From Halobaculum magnesiiphilum (GTDB lineage: Archaea; Halobacteriota; Halobacteria; Halobacteriales; Haloferacaceae): a stretch of 64,000 bases of DNA. Made by a program: the position numbers and the translations under genes. The notes under the pieces were generated by a model. It searched no databases. It had not been told where the DNA came from and was given only the letters and a program-made list of their open reading frames with translations. Positions 53,158 to 61,645 of this stretch are shown here, one piece after another. Numbering within the stretch: position 1 is the first letter of the stretch; each line of letters begins with the position of its first letter. The DNA lies in the NCBI RefSeq assembly GCF_019823105.1, contig NZ_CP081958.1:744001-808000 (forward strand). The letters run 5' to 3'.

Positions 53158-53235
53158 CTCGCCGTCCCCGCGAGCGATTCTCGGCCGGCGGGTCCGGGGC
53201 ACACGCCTTTGGCGACGGCCCGTGTGACACCACCC

Positions 53236-54651
53236 ATGGAGAGTGTCAACCCCGAGACGGGAGACGTGATCGCGACGTACGACGGCCACGACGGGGCGGC
53301 GGTCGAGTCGGCGCTCTCGGACGCCGCCGAACGGTTCGAGTCGTGGGCCGCGCGGCCGATCCAGGAACGGTGTCGGCTGCTCGAACGCACGGCGGACCTC
53401 CTCCGCGAACGGACCGACGAGTACGCCGAGTTGATGACCCGCGAGATGGGCAAGCCGGTCGACCAAGCCCGCGCGGAGGTCGAGAAGTGCGCGTGGGTGT
53501 GCGACTACTACGCCGAGCGCGCCCCCGAGCAGCTCGCGGACGAGACGATCGGCACCGAGGCGGACGCCCGGACGCTGGTGAGCTACGAGCCGCTCGGGCC
53601 GGTACTGGCGGTGATGCCGTGGAACTTCCCGCTGTGGCAGGTGTTCCGCTTCGCCGCGCCGAACCTCGCGGCCGGCAACGTCGGCCTGCTGAAACACGCC
53701 TCGAACGTCCCCGGCTGCGCGCTGGCGATCGAGGAGGTGCTGCACGACGCGGGCGTCCCCGAGGGCGCGTTCACCACCCTGCTGATCGGCTCGGACCGCG
53801 TCGACGACGTGATCGCCGACGACCGCGTCCGCGCGGTCACCCTCACCGGGAGCGAGCCCGCGGGCCGGGCGGTCGCCGAGACGGCGGGCCGGGAGCTGAA
53901 GAAGACGGTGCTGGAGCTCGGCGGGTCGGACCCGTTCGTCGTCCTCGACGACGCGCCGATAGCCGAAACCGCCGAGAAGGCGGCGTACGCGCGCACCCAG
54001 AACAACGGCCAGTCGTGCATCGCTGCCAAGCGGTTCATCGTCCACACGGACGCCTACGACGAGTTCGTCGGCGCGTTCGCGGCGGAGCTTGACGCGCTGA
54101 CCGTCGGCGACCCGACGGACGAGGACACCGACGTGGGGCCGCAGGCGCGCGAAGACCTCATGCGCGAGCTCCACGACCAGGTCGAGCGAACCGTCGAGGC
54201 GGGGGCGACGCTGTCGGTCGGGGGCGAGCCGCTCGACCGCGACGGACCGTACTACCCGCCGACGCTGCTCACCGACGTGCCCGTGGACAGCCCCGCCGCC
54301 ACCGAGGAGACGTTCGGCCCGGTCGCGGCCGTGTTCGAGGTCGCCGACGAGGCCGAGGCGCTCGCGCTCGCGAACGACACGAGCTTCGGGCTCGGCGCGA
54401 GCGTCTGGACGGACGACCCCGACCGGGGCGAGCGGTTCGTCCGTCGCTTCGACGCCGGCTGCTGTTTCGTCAACGAGTACGTGAAGTCCGACCCCCGGGT
54501 GCCCTTCGGCGGCGTGAAGAACTCGGGGTACGGGCGCGAGCTGTCGCGTCACGGCATCCGCGAGTTCGTGAACCGCAAGACGATCTGGGTCCAACACGGA
54601 TTCGGTGACGACGGCGACGGGGCGGGGACCGACCGCGGGGACGGGTCGTGA
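53236..54651 (+). CDS. NAD(P)-dependent aldehyde dehydrogenase (succinate-semialdehyde type)
   Basis: The ATG at 53236 (MESVNPETGDVIATY) gives 471 residues. It has the ALDH elements PWNFPLWQVFRFAAP near 130, the cofactor loop VTLTGSEPAGRAVAE, the general base Glu in LELGGSDPF, and the nucleophilic Cys in NNGQSCIAAKR near 263. The closing PFGGVKNSGYGRELS follows. It resembles the YneI/SSADH branch. A TATA-like sequence lies 25-30 nt upstream (near 53205). Its stop overlaps the ThDP enzyme start by 4 nt, so aldehyde produced by that enzyme may be oxidised here. Confidence 0.9.
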   Translation: MESVNPETGDVIATYDGHDGAAVESALSDAAERFESWAARPIQERCRLLERTADLLRERTDEYAELMTREMGKPVDQARAEVEKCAWVCDYYAERAPEQLADETIGTEADARTLVSYEPLGPVLAVMPWNFPLWQVFRFAAPNLAAGNVGLLKHASNVPGCALAIEEVLHDAGVPEGAFTTLLIGSDRVDDVIADDRVRAVTLTGSEPAGRAVAETAGRELKKTVLELGGSDPFVVLDDAPIAETAEKAAYARTQNNGQSCIAAKRFIVHTDAYDEFVGAFAAELDALTVGDPTDEDTDVGPQAREDLMRELHDQVERTVEAGATLSVGGEPLDRDGPYYPPTLLTDVPVDSPAATEETFGPVAAVFEVADEAEALALANDTSFGLGASVWTDDPDRGERFVRRFDAGCCFVNEYVKSDPRVPFGGVKNSGYGRELSRHGIREFVNRKTIWVQHGFGDDGDGAGTDRGDGS

Positions 54652-56231
54652 GCCGGCGCGTCTCCGACCTCGTCGTCGACAGCCTCGCCGCCGAGGGCGT
54701 CGAGTACGTGTTCGGCCTGCCGGGCGAGGAGCTGGAGGACCTCCTCTTCTCGCTGCGCGACAGCGACGTGCAGTTCGTCCCCGTGCGCCACGAGCAGGGG
54801 GCGGCGTTCATGGCCGACGTTCACGGCCGGCTCACCGGCGACGCGGGCGTCTGTCTCGCGACGCTCGGGCCGGGCGCGACGAACCTGATCACCGGCGTCG
54901 CCGACGCCCACCTCGACAAGGCCCCGCTGGTCGCGATCACGGGGCAGGGGAGTCGCGAGCGCCTCAACAAGGAGAGCCACCAGAAGCTCGACGTCGTCCA
55001 CGCGTTCGAACCGGTGGTGAAGTGGAACGCCCAGCTGTCTGACCCGCAGGGCGTCGCCGAGTCGGTGCGCAAGGCGTTCAAGGTCGCCGAGTACGAGAAG
55101 CCCGGCGCGACCCACCTCGAACTCCCCGAGGACGTCGCCACCGAGCCGACCGAGGACGAGCCGCTGCCGGTGCGGCCGCGGGTCGCCCGTCCCGCCCCGA
55201 ACGACGACGCGCTCGCGGCCGCCGCCGGAGCGATCGCGGACGCCGACCGGCCGCTCGTGCTCGCGGGCAACGGCGCGGTGCGGGCCGACGCCGCGAGCGC
55301 GCTCGCCGCGTTCGTCGAGTCGACGGGGATCCCGGTCGTCTCGACGTACATGGGGAAGGGCGCGCTGTCCGACCGGAACGAGCGGTCGCTGATGACCCTC
55401 GACTCCGGGCCCGAGCGGGAGGCCGGCGGGGCGGTCGCGGCCGCCGACTGCGTGCTCGCGGTCGGCTACGACATCGCGGAACACGACCCCGCGGGCTGGA
55501 ACCCGGACCGCGACAAGACGGTCGTCCACCTCGACAGCGAGCCGGCGGAGGTGTACGCCCACTACAACCCGGCGGTGGAGGTCGTCGCCGATCCCTCGAC
55601 CGGACTCGATCGGCTCGCGGCGGCCGTCGACCGGCGGTGGGACGCGTGGTGCGTCGACGCCCACGAGCGGGTGTACGACCACGCGACCGCCCGCCCCGAC
55701 CCCGGCGACCCGGTGACGGTCGGGGGCGTGCTCCCCCTGCTGCGTGCGGCGATGGCCGACGCGGACGTGCTGATCTCCGACGTCGGGAGCCACAAGATGG
55801 CGATCGCCCGGCGGTTCCCCGTGTACGAGCCGGGCCGGTGTGTGATCTCCAACGGCCTCGCGAGCATGGGGATCGCGGTGCCGGGGGGCGTCGCGGCCGA
55901 CCTCGCGGTCGACGCGAACGTCGTCGTCGCGACCGGCGACGGCGGGTTCCTGATGAACGCCGCCGAGCTGGAGACCGCGAAGCGGCTCGACTGCTCGTTC
56001 ACGACCGTCGTGTTCCGCGACGACGACTACGGCCTCATCTCCGAGAAGCAGGCCGAACACCGGGGGGAGTCGTTCGGCACCGAGTTGGGGAACCCCGACC
56101 TCGTCGCGTTCGCCGAGAGCTTCGGCGTCGACGCCCGCCGGGCCGCGTCCGTCGAGGCGGTGGAGGCGGCGTTCGCCGAGACCGTCGACGGCGACGACCT
56201 CTCGCTGATCGACGTGCCGATCGCCCGGTGA
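54648..56231 (+). CDS. Thiamine diphosphate enzyme, acetolactate synthase-like
   Basis: The GTG at 54648 gives 527 residues. The catalytic Glu is E49 in VRHEQGAAFMADV. The central domain has PLVLAGNGAVRA, and the ThDP/Mg site is ATGDGGFLMNAAELETA near 428. The order matches the acetolactate synthase / glyoxylate carboligase / benzoylformate decarboxylase superfamily. It lacks an adjacent regulatory small subunit (ilvN), so biosynthetic acetolactate synthase is less likely than a catabolic 2-oxoacid carboligase or decarboxylase. Translation is coupled to the aldehyde dehydrogenase. Confidence 0.88.
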   Translation: MSRRVSDLVVDSLAAEGVEYVFGLPGEELEDLLFSLRDSDVQFVPVRHEQGAAFMADVHGRLTGDAGVCLATLGPGATNLITGVADAHLDKAPLVAITGQGSRERLNKESHQKLDVVHAFEPVVKWNAQLSDPQGVAESVRKAFKVAEYEKPGATHLELPEDVATEPTEDEPLPVRPRVARPAPNDDALAAAAGAIADADRPLVLAGNGAVRADAASALAAFVESTGIPVVSTYMGKGALSDRNERSLMTLDSGPEREAGGAVAAADCVLAVGYDIAEHDPAGWNPDRDKTVVHLDSEPAEVYAHYNPAVEVVADPSTGLDRLAAAVDRRWDAWCVDAHERVYDHATARPDPGDPVTVGGVLPLLRAAMADADVLISDVGSHKMAIARRFPVYEPGRCVISNGLASMGIAVPGGVAADLAVDANVVVATGDGGFLMNAAELETAKRLDCSFTTVVFRDDDYGLISEKQAEHRGESFGTELGNPDLVAFAESFGVDARRAASVEAVEAAFAETVDGDDLSLIDVPIAR

Positions 56232-56272
56232 ACCGGGTGCGGGCGCCCGAACACCCCGCTCGAACCTCGCTG

Positions 56273-56277
56273 TTTTT
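56273..56277 (+). terminator. Oligo-T terminator after the ThDP gene
   Basis: A T5 run lies about 42 nt after the stop at 56231 in otherwise GC-rich sequence. Such runs are the usual archaeal intrinsic termination signal. Confidence 0.35.
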
Positions 56278-56318
56278 AGGCCGAGACTTCCCTTTGGTCG
56301 GTCTCACCGGTTCTGTGT

Positions 56319-56378
56319 GCGGAGCGACCCAGGACCGCTCCGCCGTTCTTCCGAGGTGCTCGCTCCGCTCACACCTCG
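56319..56378. repeat. Two hairpins upstream of purM
   Basis: GCGGAGCG and CGCTCCGC (56319-56326 and 56336-56343) form a perfect 8-bp stem with a 9-base loop. CGAGGTG and CACCTCG (56352-56358 and 56372-56378) form a second 7-bp stem. They fill the spacer between the ThDP gene and purM. They may reinforce termination or be common haloarchaeal intergenic GC repeats. Confidence 0.5.
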
Positions 56379-56389
56379 CTGTCGGAGCG

Positions 56390-56396
56390 CTTTTGC
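56390..56396 (+). promoter_or_regulatory. TATA-like box for purM
   Basis: CTTTTGC ends 23 nt before the ATG at 56420, consistent with leaderless initiation. Confidence 0.35.
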
Positions 56397-56419
56397 TCCC
56401 GCCGGAACCCCGCTCACAC

Positions 56420-57427
56420 ATGACCGACGACGCCGCGGGGGACGACGCCGAGGAAGGGACGGAGGAACTCACCTACGCCGACGCCGGCGTCGACATCGAC
56501 GCCAGCGAGGCCGCGACCGCGGCGCTCGTGTCGGCCGTCGGCGACGCCGGCGCGGAGGGGAGCGACTACGCCGGCCTGCTGGACATCGGCGACCGCTACC
56601 TCGCGCTCGCCACCGACGGGGTCGGCACGAAGCTCATCGTCGCCGAGGCGCTCGGCGACTACTCGACGGTCGGCATCGACTGCATCGCGATGAACGCCAA
56701 CGACCTCGTCGCCGCCGGCGTCGACCCGGTGGCGTTCGTCGACTACCTCGCCGTCGACGAGCCCGACGAGACGTTCTCCGAGCAGGTCGGCGCCGGCCTC
56801 CGCGAGGGCGCCGAGCGCGCCGGCGTCGCCCTCGTCGGCGGCGAGACAGCGGTGATGCCCGAGGTGATCAAGGGGCTGGACCTGGCGGGCACCTGCGCCG
56901 GTCTCGTCGCGAAGGACGCCGTCTTCGAGGGCCACGCCGAGCCGGGCGACGCGCTCGTCGGCTGGGCGTCGTCGGGCATCCACTCGAACGGACTCACGCT
57001 CGCCCGCGAGGCCGCTACCCGCGACCACGAGTACACCGACCCGTGTCCCTTCGAGGGGTACGACACCGTCGGCGAGGCACTGCTAGAGCCGACGCGCATC
57101 TACGCCGACCTGCTGGAGCCGATGCGCGATCACGGCGTCCGCGGCGCCGCCCACGTCACCGGCGGCGGGTGGACCAACCTGGAGCGGCTGGGCGACAATC
57201 GCTACGAGGTCACCGACCCGTGGCCCGTCCAGCCCGTCTTCGAGTTCGTCGCCGAGGAGGGGAACGTCGCCGACGAGGAGATGCACCGCACGTTCAACAT
57301 GGGAACCGGCTTCGTCGCCGCCGTCGACCCCGAGGAGGCCGAGTCGTTGGCAGCCGAGACAGACGGCCGCGTGATCGGCGAGGTCGCCGAGGGCGAGGGG
57401 GTCGCGATCCGCGGCCTGGAGTTGTAA
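56420..57427 (+). CDS. purM: Phosphoribosylformylglycinamidine cyclo-ligase
   Basis: The 335-residue enzyme performs the fifth step of purine synthesis, closing FGAM to aminoimidazole ribonucleotide with ATP. Diagnostic segments are YADAGVDIDASE near 18, ATDGVGTKLIVAE near 63, CIAMNANDLVAAGVDPVAFVD read as two blocks, LVGGETAVMPEV near 140, SSGIHSNGLTLAR near 190, and HVTGGGWTNLERL and FNMGTGF in the C-terminal half. Length is normal with an acidic N-terminal extension. No other pur gene is adjacent. It has its own promoter. Confidence 0.95.
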   Translation: MTDDAAGDDAEEGTEELTYADAGVDIDASEAATAALVSAVGDAGAEGSDYAGLLDIGDRYLALATDGVGTKLIVAEALGDYSTVGIDCIAMNANDLVAAGVDPVAFVDYLAVDEPDETFSEQVGAGLREGAERAGVALVGGETAVMPEVIKGLDLAGTCAGLVAKDAVFEGHAEPGDALVGWASSGIHSNGLTLAREAATRDHEYTDPCPFEGYDTVGEALLEPTRIYADLLEPMRDHGVRGAAHVTGGGWTNLERLGDNRYEVTDPWPVQPVFEFVAEEGNVADEEMHRTFNMGTGFVAAVDPEEAESLAAETDGRVIGEVAEGEGVAIRGLEL

Positions 57428-57504
57428 CGTCGATCGAACGGTCCGAGCCCGGTCGTGCGGACAACGTCGGACCCCTCTTGGTCGTCCCGCCGTAACGCTG
57501 CTGT

Positions 57505-58329
57505 ATGACCGAGGAGTTCTCGCTCGTCGGCGACCTCGTCGACCGCGAGCGCCGCAGCGAGCGCCCCGCGCTCTATGCGGCCGCGCTCGACCGGACGTAC
57601 AGCTACTTCGACCTGTGCAACACCGCCGCCAAGGCCGGCAACGTCCTCAGCCACGTGGGCGTTCGCGAGGGCGACCGTCTCGTCGTCGACGCGGACCACC
57701 ACCCGCAGGCGGTGTTCACCTTCCTCGGGGCCGCGCTGCTGGGCGCCGTCACGGAGTTCGCGTCCGACATCGACCCCGAGTGCGACGCCCGCGCGGTCGT
57801 CGTGCCGGTCGAACGGGAGGGCGAGTTCGACCTCCCCGGGGGATCGAAGCTCGTCGCGTTCGGCGGCGACCCCGACCGTCCGGGGACGACCCACTGGGAA
57901 GCGGAGGTGTGGAGCGAGAACCCCGCGTTCCCGCCGACGTTCCACGACCCGGCCGACCCGGTTCTCCGCGGTCGCGTCGGCGACGCGGTCGGAGACGCCG
58001 CCGGCGACACTGCCGGAGACGCCGGCGGCGACGGGACCGGAGACGGGGGCAGCGACGACGCCCGGGCGTACTCGCACGCCGACTTGCTCGCCGCCGCCGG
58101 CGAGGCGGTCGACGCGCTCGACCTCGACGCGGACTCCCGGGTCGCCGTGCGGGCCCCGCTGTCGGACCCGCGGGCGGTCGCGGCGGGCGTGCTCGCGCCG
58201 CTGGTCGCGGGCGGGGCGATCGCCCTCCCGAACGGGGACGCCCCGTTCGACGCGACGGCTACGGTCGTCGCGGCCCGCGGGGGCGACGACGAGTCTGTCG
58301 TCCTCGACGTGGCGGACGTGCGACTGTGA
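57505..58329 (+). CDS. Short AMP-binding (ANL)-like protein lacking the P-loop
   Basis: The 274-residue protein begins like acyl-CoA synthetases (SLVGDLVDRERRSERPALY, TYSYFDLCNTAAKAGNVLS, GVREGDRLVVDADHHPQAVF). It ends with the segment that follows the adenylation P-loop in those enzymes (YSHADLLAAAGEAVDALD, then VAAGVLAPLVAGGAIALPNG). The Ser/Thr/Gly-rich P-loop itself is absent, and at its place is an Asp/Gly/Ala repeat (GDAVGDAAGDTAGDAGGDGT). The C-terminal half of the family is missing. It is about half the usual length, so catalysis is unlikely. It follows purM by 77 nt, and whether the two are functionally linked is unclear. Confidence 0.7.
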   Translation: MTEEFSLVGDLVDRERRSERPALYAAALDRTYSYFDLCNTAAKAGNVLSHVGVREGDRLVVDADHHPQAVFTFLGAALLGAVTEFASDIDPECDARAVVVPVEREGEFDLPGGSKLVAFGGDPDRPGTTHWEAEVWSENPAFPPTFHDPADPVLRGRVGDAVGDAAGDTAGDAGGDGTGDGGSDDARAYSHADLLAAAGEAVDALDLDADSRVAVRAPLSDPRAVAAGVLAPLVAGGAIALPNGDAPFDATATVVAARGGDDESVVLDVADVRL

Positions 58330-58404
58330 GCGATCGTCGCGTGCGACCGCGGATCGGCGTCGGCGACGGTTCTCGGGGGCGCTCGCGTCGGTCTTCCCGT
58401 CGGG

Positions 58405-59274
58405 TCACTCGTAGGTGAGCGTCATTCCGCCGTCGAACGGCAGGTCGCCGCCGTTCAGGTGGCGGGCGTGCTTCGAGAAGCCGAAGACGAACAGGTTCGC
58501 CACGTCGACCGGGTCCATCATCTCCTTGACGCGCGACTGACCGAGCATCACGTCGTCGATCACCTCGTCGACCGTCAGACCGCGTTGCTCTGCGGTGTCG
58601 GGGATCTGTCCGGTGACGAGCGGCGTCTTCACGTAGCCGGTGCTGACCGAGAACGACCGAAGGTCGCCGTCCCCCTCCGCGGCGATCGACTGGGTGAGCC
58701 CGCGCAGCCCGAACTTCGAGACGTTGTAGCCGACCTTGTCGGCGGTGACGTAGTGGCCGTGGACGGACGCCATGTTCCCGACCGCGCCGACGCCGTCGTC
58801 GGTGGCCCGGACGTGCGGGAGGGTGAGCTTCGCGAGATGCAGCGGGGCCCGGAGCATCACGTCGTGCATGCGGTCGTACTGCTCCATTGGGAAGTCCTCG
58901 ATGGCGTCGATGTGCTGCATGCCGGCGACGTTCGCGAGGTAGCGGAGGTCGCCGTGTCCCGAGGCCGTCTCGACGATCCGCTCGATGTCGCCGTCGTCGG
59001 TCAGGTCGCCGACGACCGTCTTGACGCCCCCCCGCGCGTCCATGTCGGCGGCCATGTCGGACGTTTCCGCGAGCCCGTCCTCGTCGACGTCGGTCGCCAC
59101 GGCGGTGAGGCCGTTCGCCGCCATCGCGAGGGCGATCGCGCGTCCGATGCCGGAGGCGCCGCCGGTGACCAGACACACCGACTCCGGTACGAAGTGGTCG
59201 TCGTCGACGGTCAACACCGTCTCCTCGGTCACCGGACGAGGTTCGAGTCGCTCCCGCGTGTCGGAGTCAGCCAT
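58405..59274 (-). CDS. SDR family oxidoreductase (3-hydroxybutyrate dehydrogenase-like)
   Basis: The 289-residue protein has a 30-residue acidic N-terminus and then a classical SDR: VTGGASGIGRAIALAMAA near 36, ATDVDEDGL (NAD-type Asp), NVAGMQHIDAIEDFP in place of NNAG, SVHGHYVTADKVGYNVSK with catalytic Tyr and Lys, and GGMTLTYE at the end. The NVAG variant and the SVH pattern resemble D-3-hydroxybutyrate dehydrogenases. It is isolated, convergent with the AMP-binding-like gene, and lies 129 nt from the IS6 element. Confidence 0.87.
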   Translation of the reverse strand: MADSDTRERLEPRPVTEETVLTVDDDHFVPESVCLVTGGASGIGRAIALAMAANGLTAVATDVDEDGLAETSDMAADMDARGGVKTVVGDLTDDGDIERIVETASGHGDLRYLANVAGMQHIDAIEDFPMEQYDRMHDVMLRAPLHLAKLTLPHVRATDDGVGAVGNMASVHGHYVTADKVGYNVSKFGLRGLTQSIAAEGDGDLRSFSVSTGYVKTPLVTGQIPDTAEQRGLTVDEVIDDVMLGQSRVKEMMDPVDVANLFVFGFSKHARHLNGGDLPFDGGMTLTYE

Positions 59275-59403
59275 TGCCGGCCGGTCGCCCGCCGTCCCGG
59301 AATAACGGTGGGTTCACATGTATACCGACCGCCGCCGCGGACCGACTCCGTCCGCCGACGTCGTCGATCGCGAGGGAGTAGCTTTATAAAACGATACCAG
59401 AGA

Positions 59404-59429
59404 CACTTCGCGAGGCGTCGTGTTAACTT
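59404..59429. repeat. Left terminal inverted repeat of the IS6 element
   Basis: It begins CACTTCGCGAGGCG and runs to GTGTTAACTT. It matches the right end in inverted orientation with a few mismatches and one extra base. It abuts the transposase stop codon. Confidence 0.8.
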
Positions 59430-60061
59430 TAGCATCGATTCCACCAGACGGCGAAGGCTTGGAGCCACGATTCTGCCGTCGGTGGCTCCACGTTGCTGAA
59501 CGTATTTGAAAACGAAGAGGTTCTGCGTTTTACCTCACGAAAGACACGTTCGACAGCATTCCGATTTCCGTGGCGAGATATTTGAAATCGGAGTCCGAGC
59601 CGCTCCAGCGCGGCTTTGAGATAGTGCGCTCCATCGACGAGAAAAGTCGTTTGCTCGATCTGCTGTTTCTCGCGGAGTTCACGAAGGAACAGCACGGTGA
59701 GTTGCGTGGTTCTCGTCTGAAACAGCCTAACATGGAGGAATTCGTTCGTTTCGGGATCGACGGCAGCGTACAGCCAGTGTCGTTCGTTGTTGATCCGAAT
59801 CACTGTCTCGTCGACTGCGATCTGATTCGGAGCTCCGTCGCCAGCCGGCTGTAGATCTGCCTTCTGTACCCAGTTATGAATCGCGGTACGACTCCGTTCG
59901 ACACCCAACCTCTCAAGATACTGTTTGGTATTCGAAAGTGATAGACCCGCGAGATGGAGTTGAATACCGACTTCAATGATCTGCTCGGGTGTCCGCTCTC
60001 GCTCCACAAACTCCAAGTCGATCCACTCGATATCTCCGCTGAGGCGGTCGAATTCGGTCAT
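59429..60061 (-). CDS. IS6-family transposase (DDE)
   Basis: The 210-residue protein has the length of haloarchaeal IS6 transposases. An N-terminal HTH region (LAGLSLSNTKQYLERLGV, HNWVQKADL) precedes the catalytic triad: D84 in IAVDETVIRI, D143 in FLVDGAHYLK and a Glu at about 171 in RNAVERVFREVKRR. No frameshift or internal stop is seen, so it is probably active. The stop lies against the left terminal repeat and the start lies about 57 bp inside the right end. Confidence 0.93.
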   Translation of the reverse strand: MTEFDRLSGDIEWIDLEFVERERTPEQIIEVGIQLHLAGLSLSNTKQYLERLGVERSRTAIHNWVQKADLQPAGDGAPNQIAVDETVIRINNERHWLYAAVDPETNEFLHVRLFQTRTTQLTVLFLRELREKQQIEQTTFLVDGAHYLKAALERLGLRFQISRHGNRNAVERVFREVKRRTSSFSNTFSNVEPPTAESWLQAFAVWWNRC

Positions 60062-60093
60062 AGATCACCCGAACCAACGACCGCCTCATTCCT

Positions 60094-60118
60094 AACTTAA
60101 CACGGCCTTCGCGAGGTG
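60094..60118. repeat. Right terminal inverted repeat of the IS6 element
   Basis: In reverse complement it begins CACCTCGCGAAGGCCG and runs to GTGTTAAGTT, pairing with 59404-59429. Confidence 0.8.
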
Positions 60119-60124
60119 TGCTAA

Positions 60125-60838
60125 ATGATATCACTGCAGATGGACATGGTCCAGTACGACTGTCCGTACATCGACACGACCGTCGAGCACGACGTGTCCT
60201 TCTCCGCCAAGCAGTGGGACTTCAACACCGCCAGGGAGCTGTTGGAAACCAGGATCATGGTGAGAGGGGCCGACCGGGGGGCGCTCGATAACGCGCTCAC
60301 GACCCTCGGAACGCACGACAACATGCGCGGCTACGACCTGATCAAGCGGGAGGGGGAGGTGGCGCTGATCCGCTCGCGGATCGGACAGACCGACGCGATG
60401 CGGGTGATCCGGGACCGGGACGGCTACATCACCGGGCCGTTCGAGATCGCCGACGGCAGCGAGACGTGGCACGTCGGCTTCGACCGCCAGTCGACGGCCG
60501 ACGGGGCGCTCTCGGCGCTGTCGAGGAACAACGACTTCTCCGTCGAGTCGCGCGACTCGATGGACCTGGAGGAGTACTCCGACCTCATGCGGAACGTCGG
60601 GGCCGCGACGACACTGCTGAACGCGTGTCGGGACCTATCGGCCGTCGAACGGGAGACGCTTCGGACGGCCGTCTCGGACGGCTACTTTACGACCCCGAGG
60701 GACGCGACGCTGTCGACGCTCGCCGAGGAGTTCGACGTCTCGAAGATGGCCGTCTCGAAGAACCTCCGTCGCGGCCAACGGAAGCTCCTCGGGCGGGTGA
60801 CGGAGGCCATGGACGACCTCGACGCCGAGGACGCGTGA
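60125..60838 (+). CDS. HTH_10 (Bat-like) transcriptional regulator next to IS6
   Basis: The 237-residue protein is complete. It begins MISLQMDMVQYDCPYIDTT, as in a well-known haloarchaeal subgroup whose N-terminal domain contains DVSFSAKQWDFNTARELLE and GYITGPFEIADGSETWHVG. It ends with the HTH_10 domain (LSAVERETLRTAVSDGYFTTP, FDVSKMAVSKNLRRGQRKLL). The IS6 element ends 6 bp before its ATG, so its original promoter has been displaced and transcription must start inside the element. It is convergent with the livF-type operon. Which genes it controls is unknown. Confidence 0.87.
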   Translation: MISLQMDMVQYDCPYIDTTVEHDVSFSAKQWDFNTARELLETRIMVRGADRGALDNALTTLGTHDNMRGYDLIKREGEVALIRSRIGQTDAMRVIRDRDGYITGPFEIADGSETWHVGFDRQSTADGALSALSRNNDFSVESRDSMDLEEYSDLMRNVGAATTLLNACRDLSAVERETLRTAVSDGYFTTPRDATLSTLAEEFDVSKMAVSKNLRRGQRKLLGRVTEAMDDLDAEDA

Positions 60839-60898
60839 ATACCTCGCCCCGCCTCGGGATCGGGTGAGGGGGAACGGACGACGAAACCTGACCGACGG

Positions 60899-61645
60899 TT
60901 ACTCGCGGCCGCTGCCCTGCATCAGCTTCGTCAGCTCCTCGTCTCCGACGATCGCTCCCGGCTCGCCGCTGGCGACGATCTCGCCGCGTTCGATGACCGC
61001 GAGTTCGTCGACGATCTCGGGGACGTGCGTCGCGTTCGACTCCGCGATCAACACCGCGATCCCGCGGTCGTTGATGTCTCTGATGTACCCCTTCAGCTTC
61101 TCGACGACGACCGGGGCCAGTCCCTCCAGGGGCTCGTCGAGGATGAGCAGGTCGGGGCGGAGCGCGAGCGCCCGCCCGATCGCGACCATCTTCGCCTGGC
61201 CGCCGCTGAGGTTCTCGACCTTCGCATCGCGCCTGTCGTCGAGCTCGTCGAGCAGGTCGTACACCTCCTCGACGACGGCGTCCTCGTCGTCGATGCCGCG
61301 TGCGTCGCCGGCCGACCAGATCGGGAGCCGGAAGTTCTCGTCGACGGACATCCCGGAGAACAGCTTCCGGTCCTCGGGCTGATAGCCGATCCCGCGCTTC
61401 GGGACGAGTTCCGGCCGGATCTCCGTCAACTCTTCGCCGCGGAACCGAACGGAACCGGATAGCACCTCGGTCAGTCCCATGATCCCACGGAAGGTCGTCG
61501 TCTTGCCGGCGCCGTTGCGGCCGACGAGCCCGATCGCTTCGCCGCGGTCGACCTCGAGAGAGACGCCCTCGGTCACCGGGAACCCCTCGACTGCGGCCTC
61601 AAGTCCCTCCACCGAGAGGAGCGGCTCGGCGTCGTCGTCGCTCAT
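60899..61645 (-). CDS. livF: Branched-chain amino acid-type ABC ATPase LivF
   Basis: The 248-residue ATPase has Walker A GRNGAGKTT near 42, signature NLSGGQAKMVAIGRALA near 145, Walker B LLILDEPLEGLAP and a switch His replaced in context by AESNATHVPEI. The GVSLEVDRGEAIGLVG opening and YQPEDRKLFSGMSVDENF are typical of the LivF branch. It is the last gene in the operon, overlapping the livG stop/start by 4 nt. Relatives import branched-chain amino acids, urea or amides. Confidence 0.9.
   Translation of the reverse strand: MSDDDAEPLLSVEGLEAAVEGFPVTEGVSLEVDRGEAIGLVGRNGAGKTTTFRGIMGLTEVLSGSVRFRGEELTEIRPELVPKRGIGYQPEDRKLFSGMSVDENFRLPIWSAGDARGIDDEDAVVEEVYDLLDELDDRRDAKVENLSGGQAKMVAIGRALALRPDLLILDEPLEGLAPVVVEKLKGYIRDINDRGIAVLIAESNATHVPEIVDELAVIERGEIVASGEPGAIVGDEELTKLMQGSGRE

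Larger units (their letters stand above)
59404..60118. mobile_element. IS6-family insertion sequence, complete
   Basis: A 715-bp element with near-perfect terminal inverted repeats of about 25 bp starting CAC[T/C]TCGCGA and one transposase gene in the reverse direction. No 8-bp target duplication is found (flanks ACCAGAGA and TGCTAAAT differ), which suggests recombination after insertion or arrival through a cointegrate. Its right end is 6 bp before the start of the HTH_10 gene at 60125. Confidence 0.85.
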
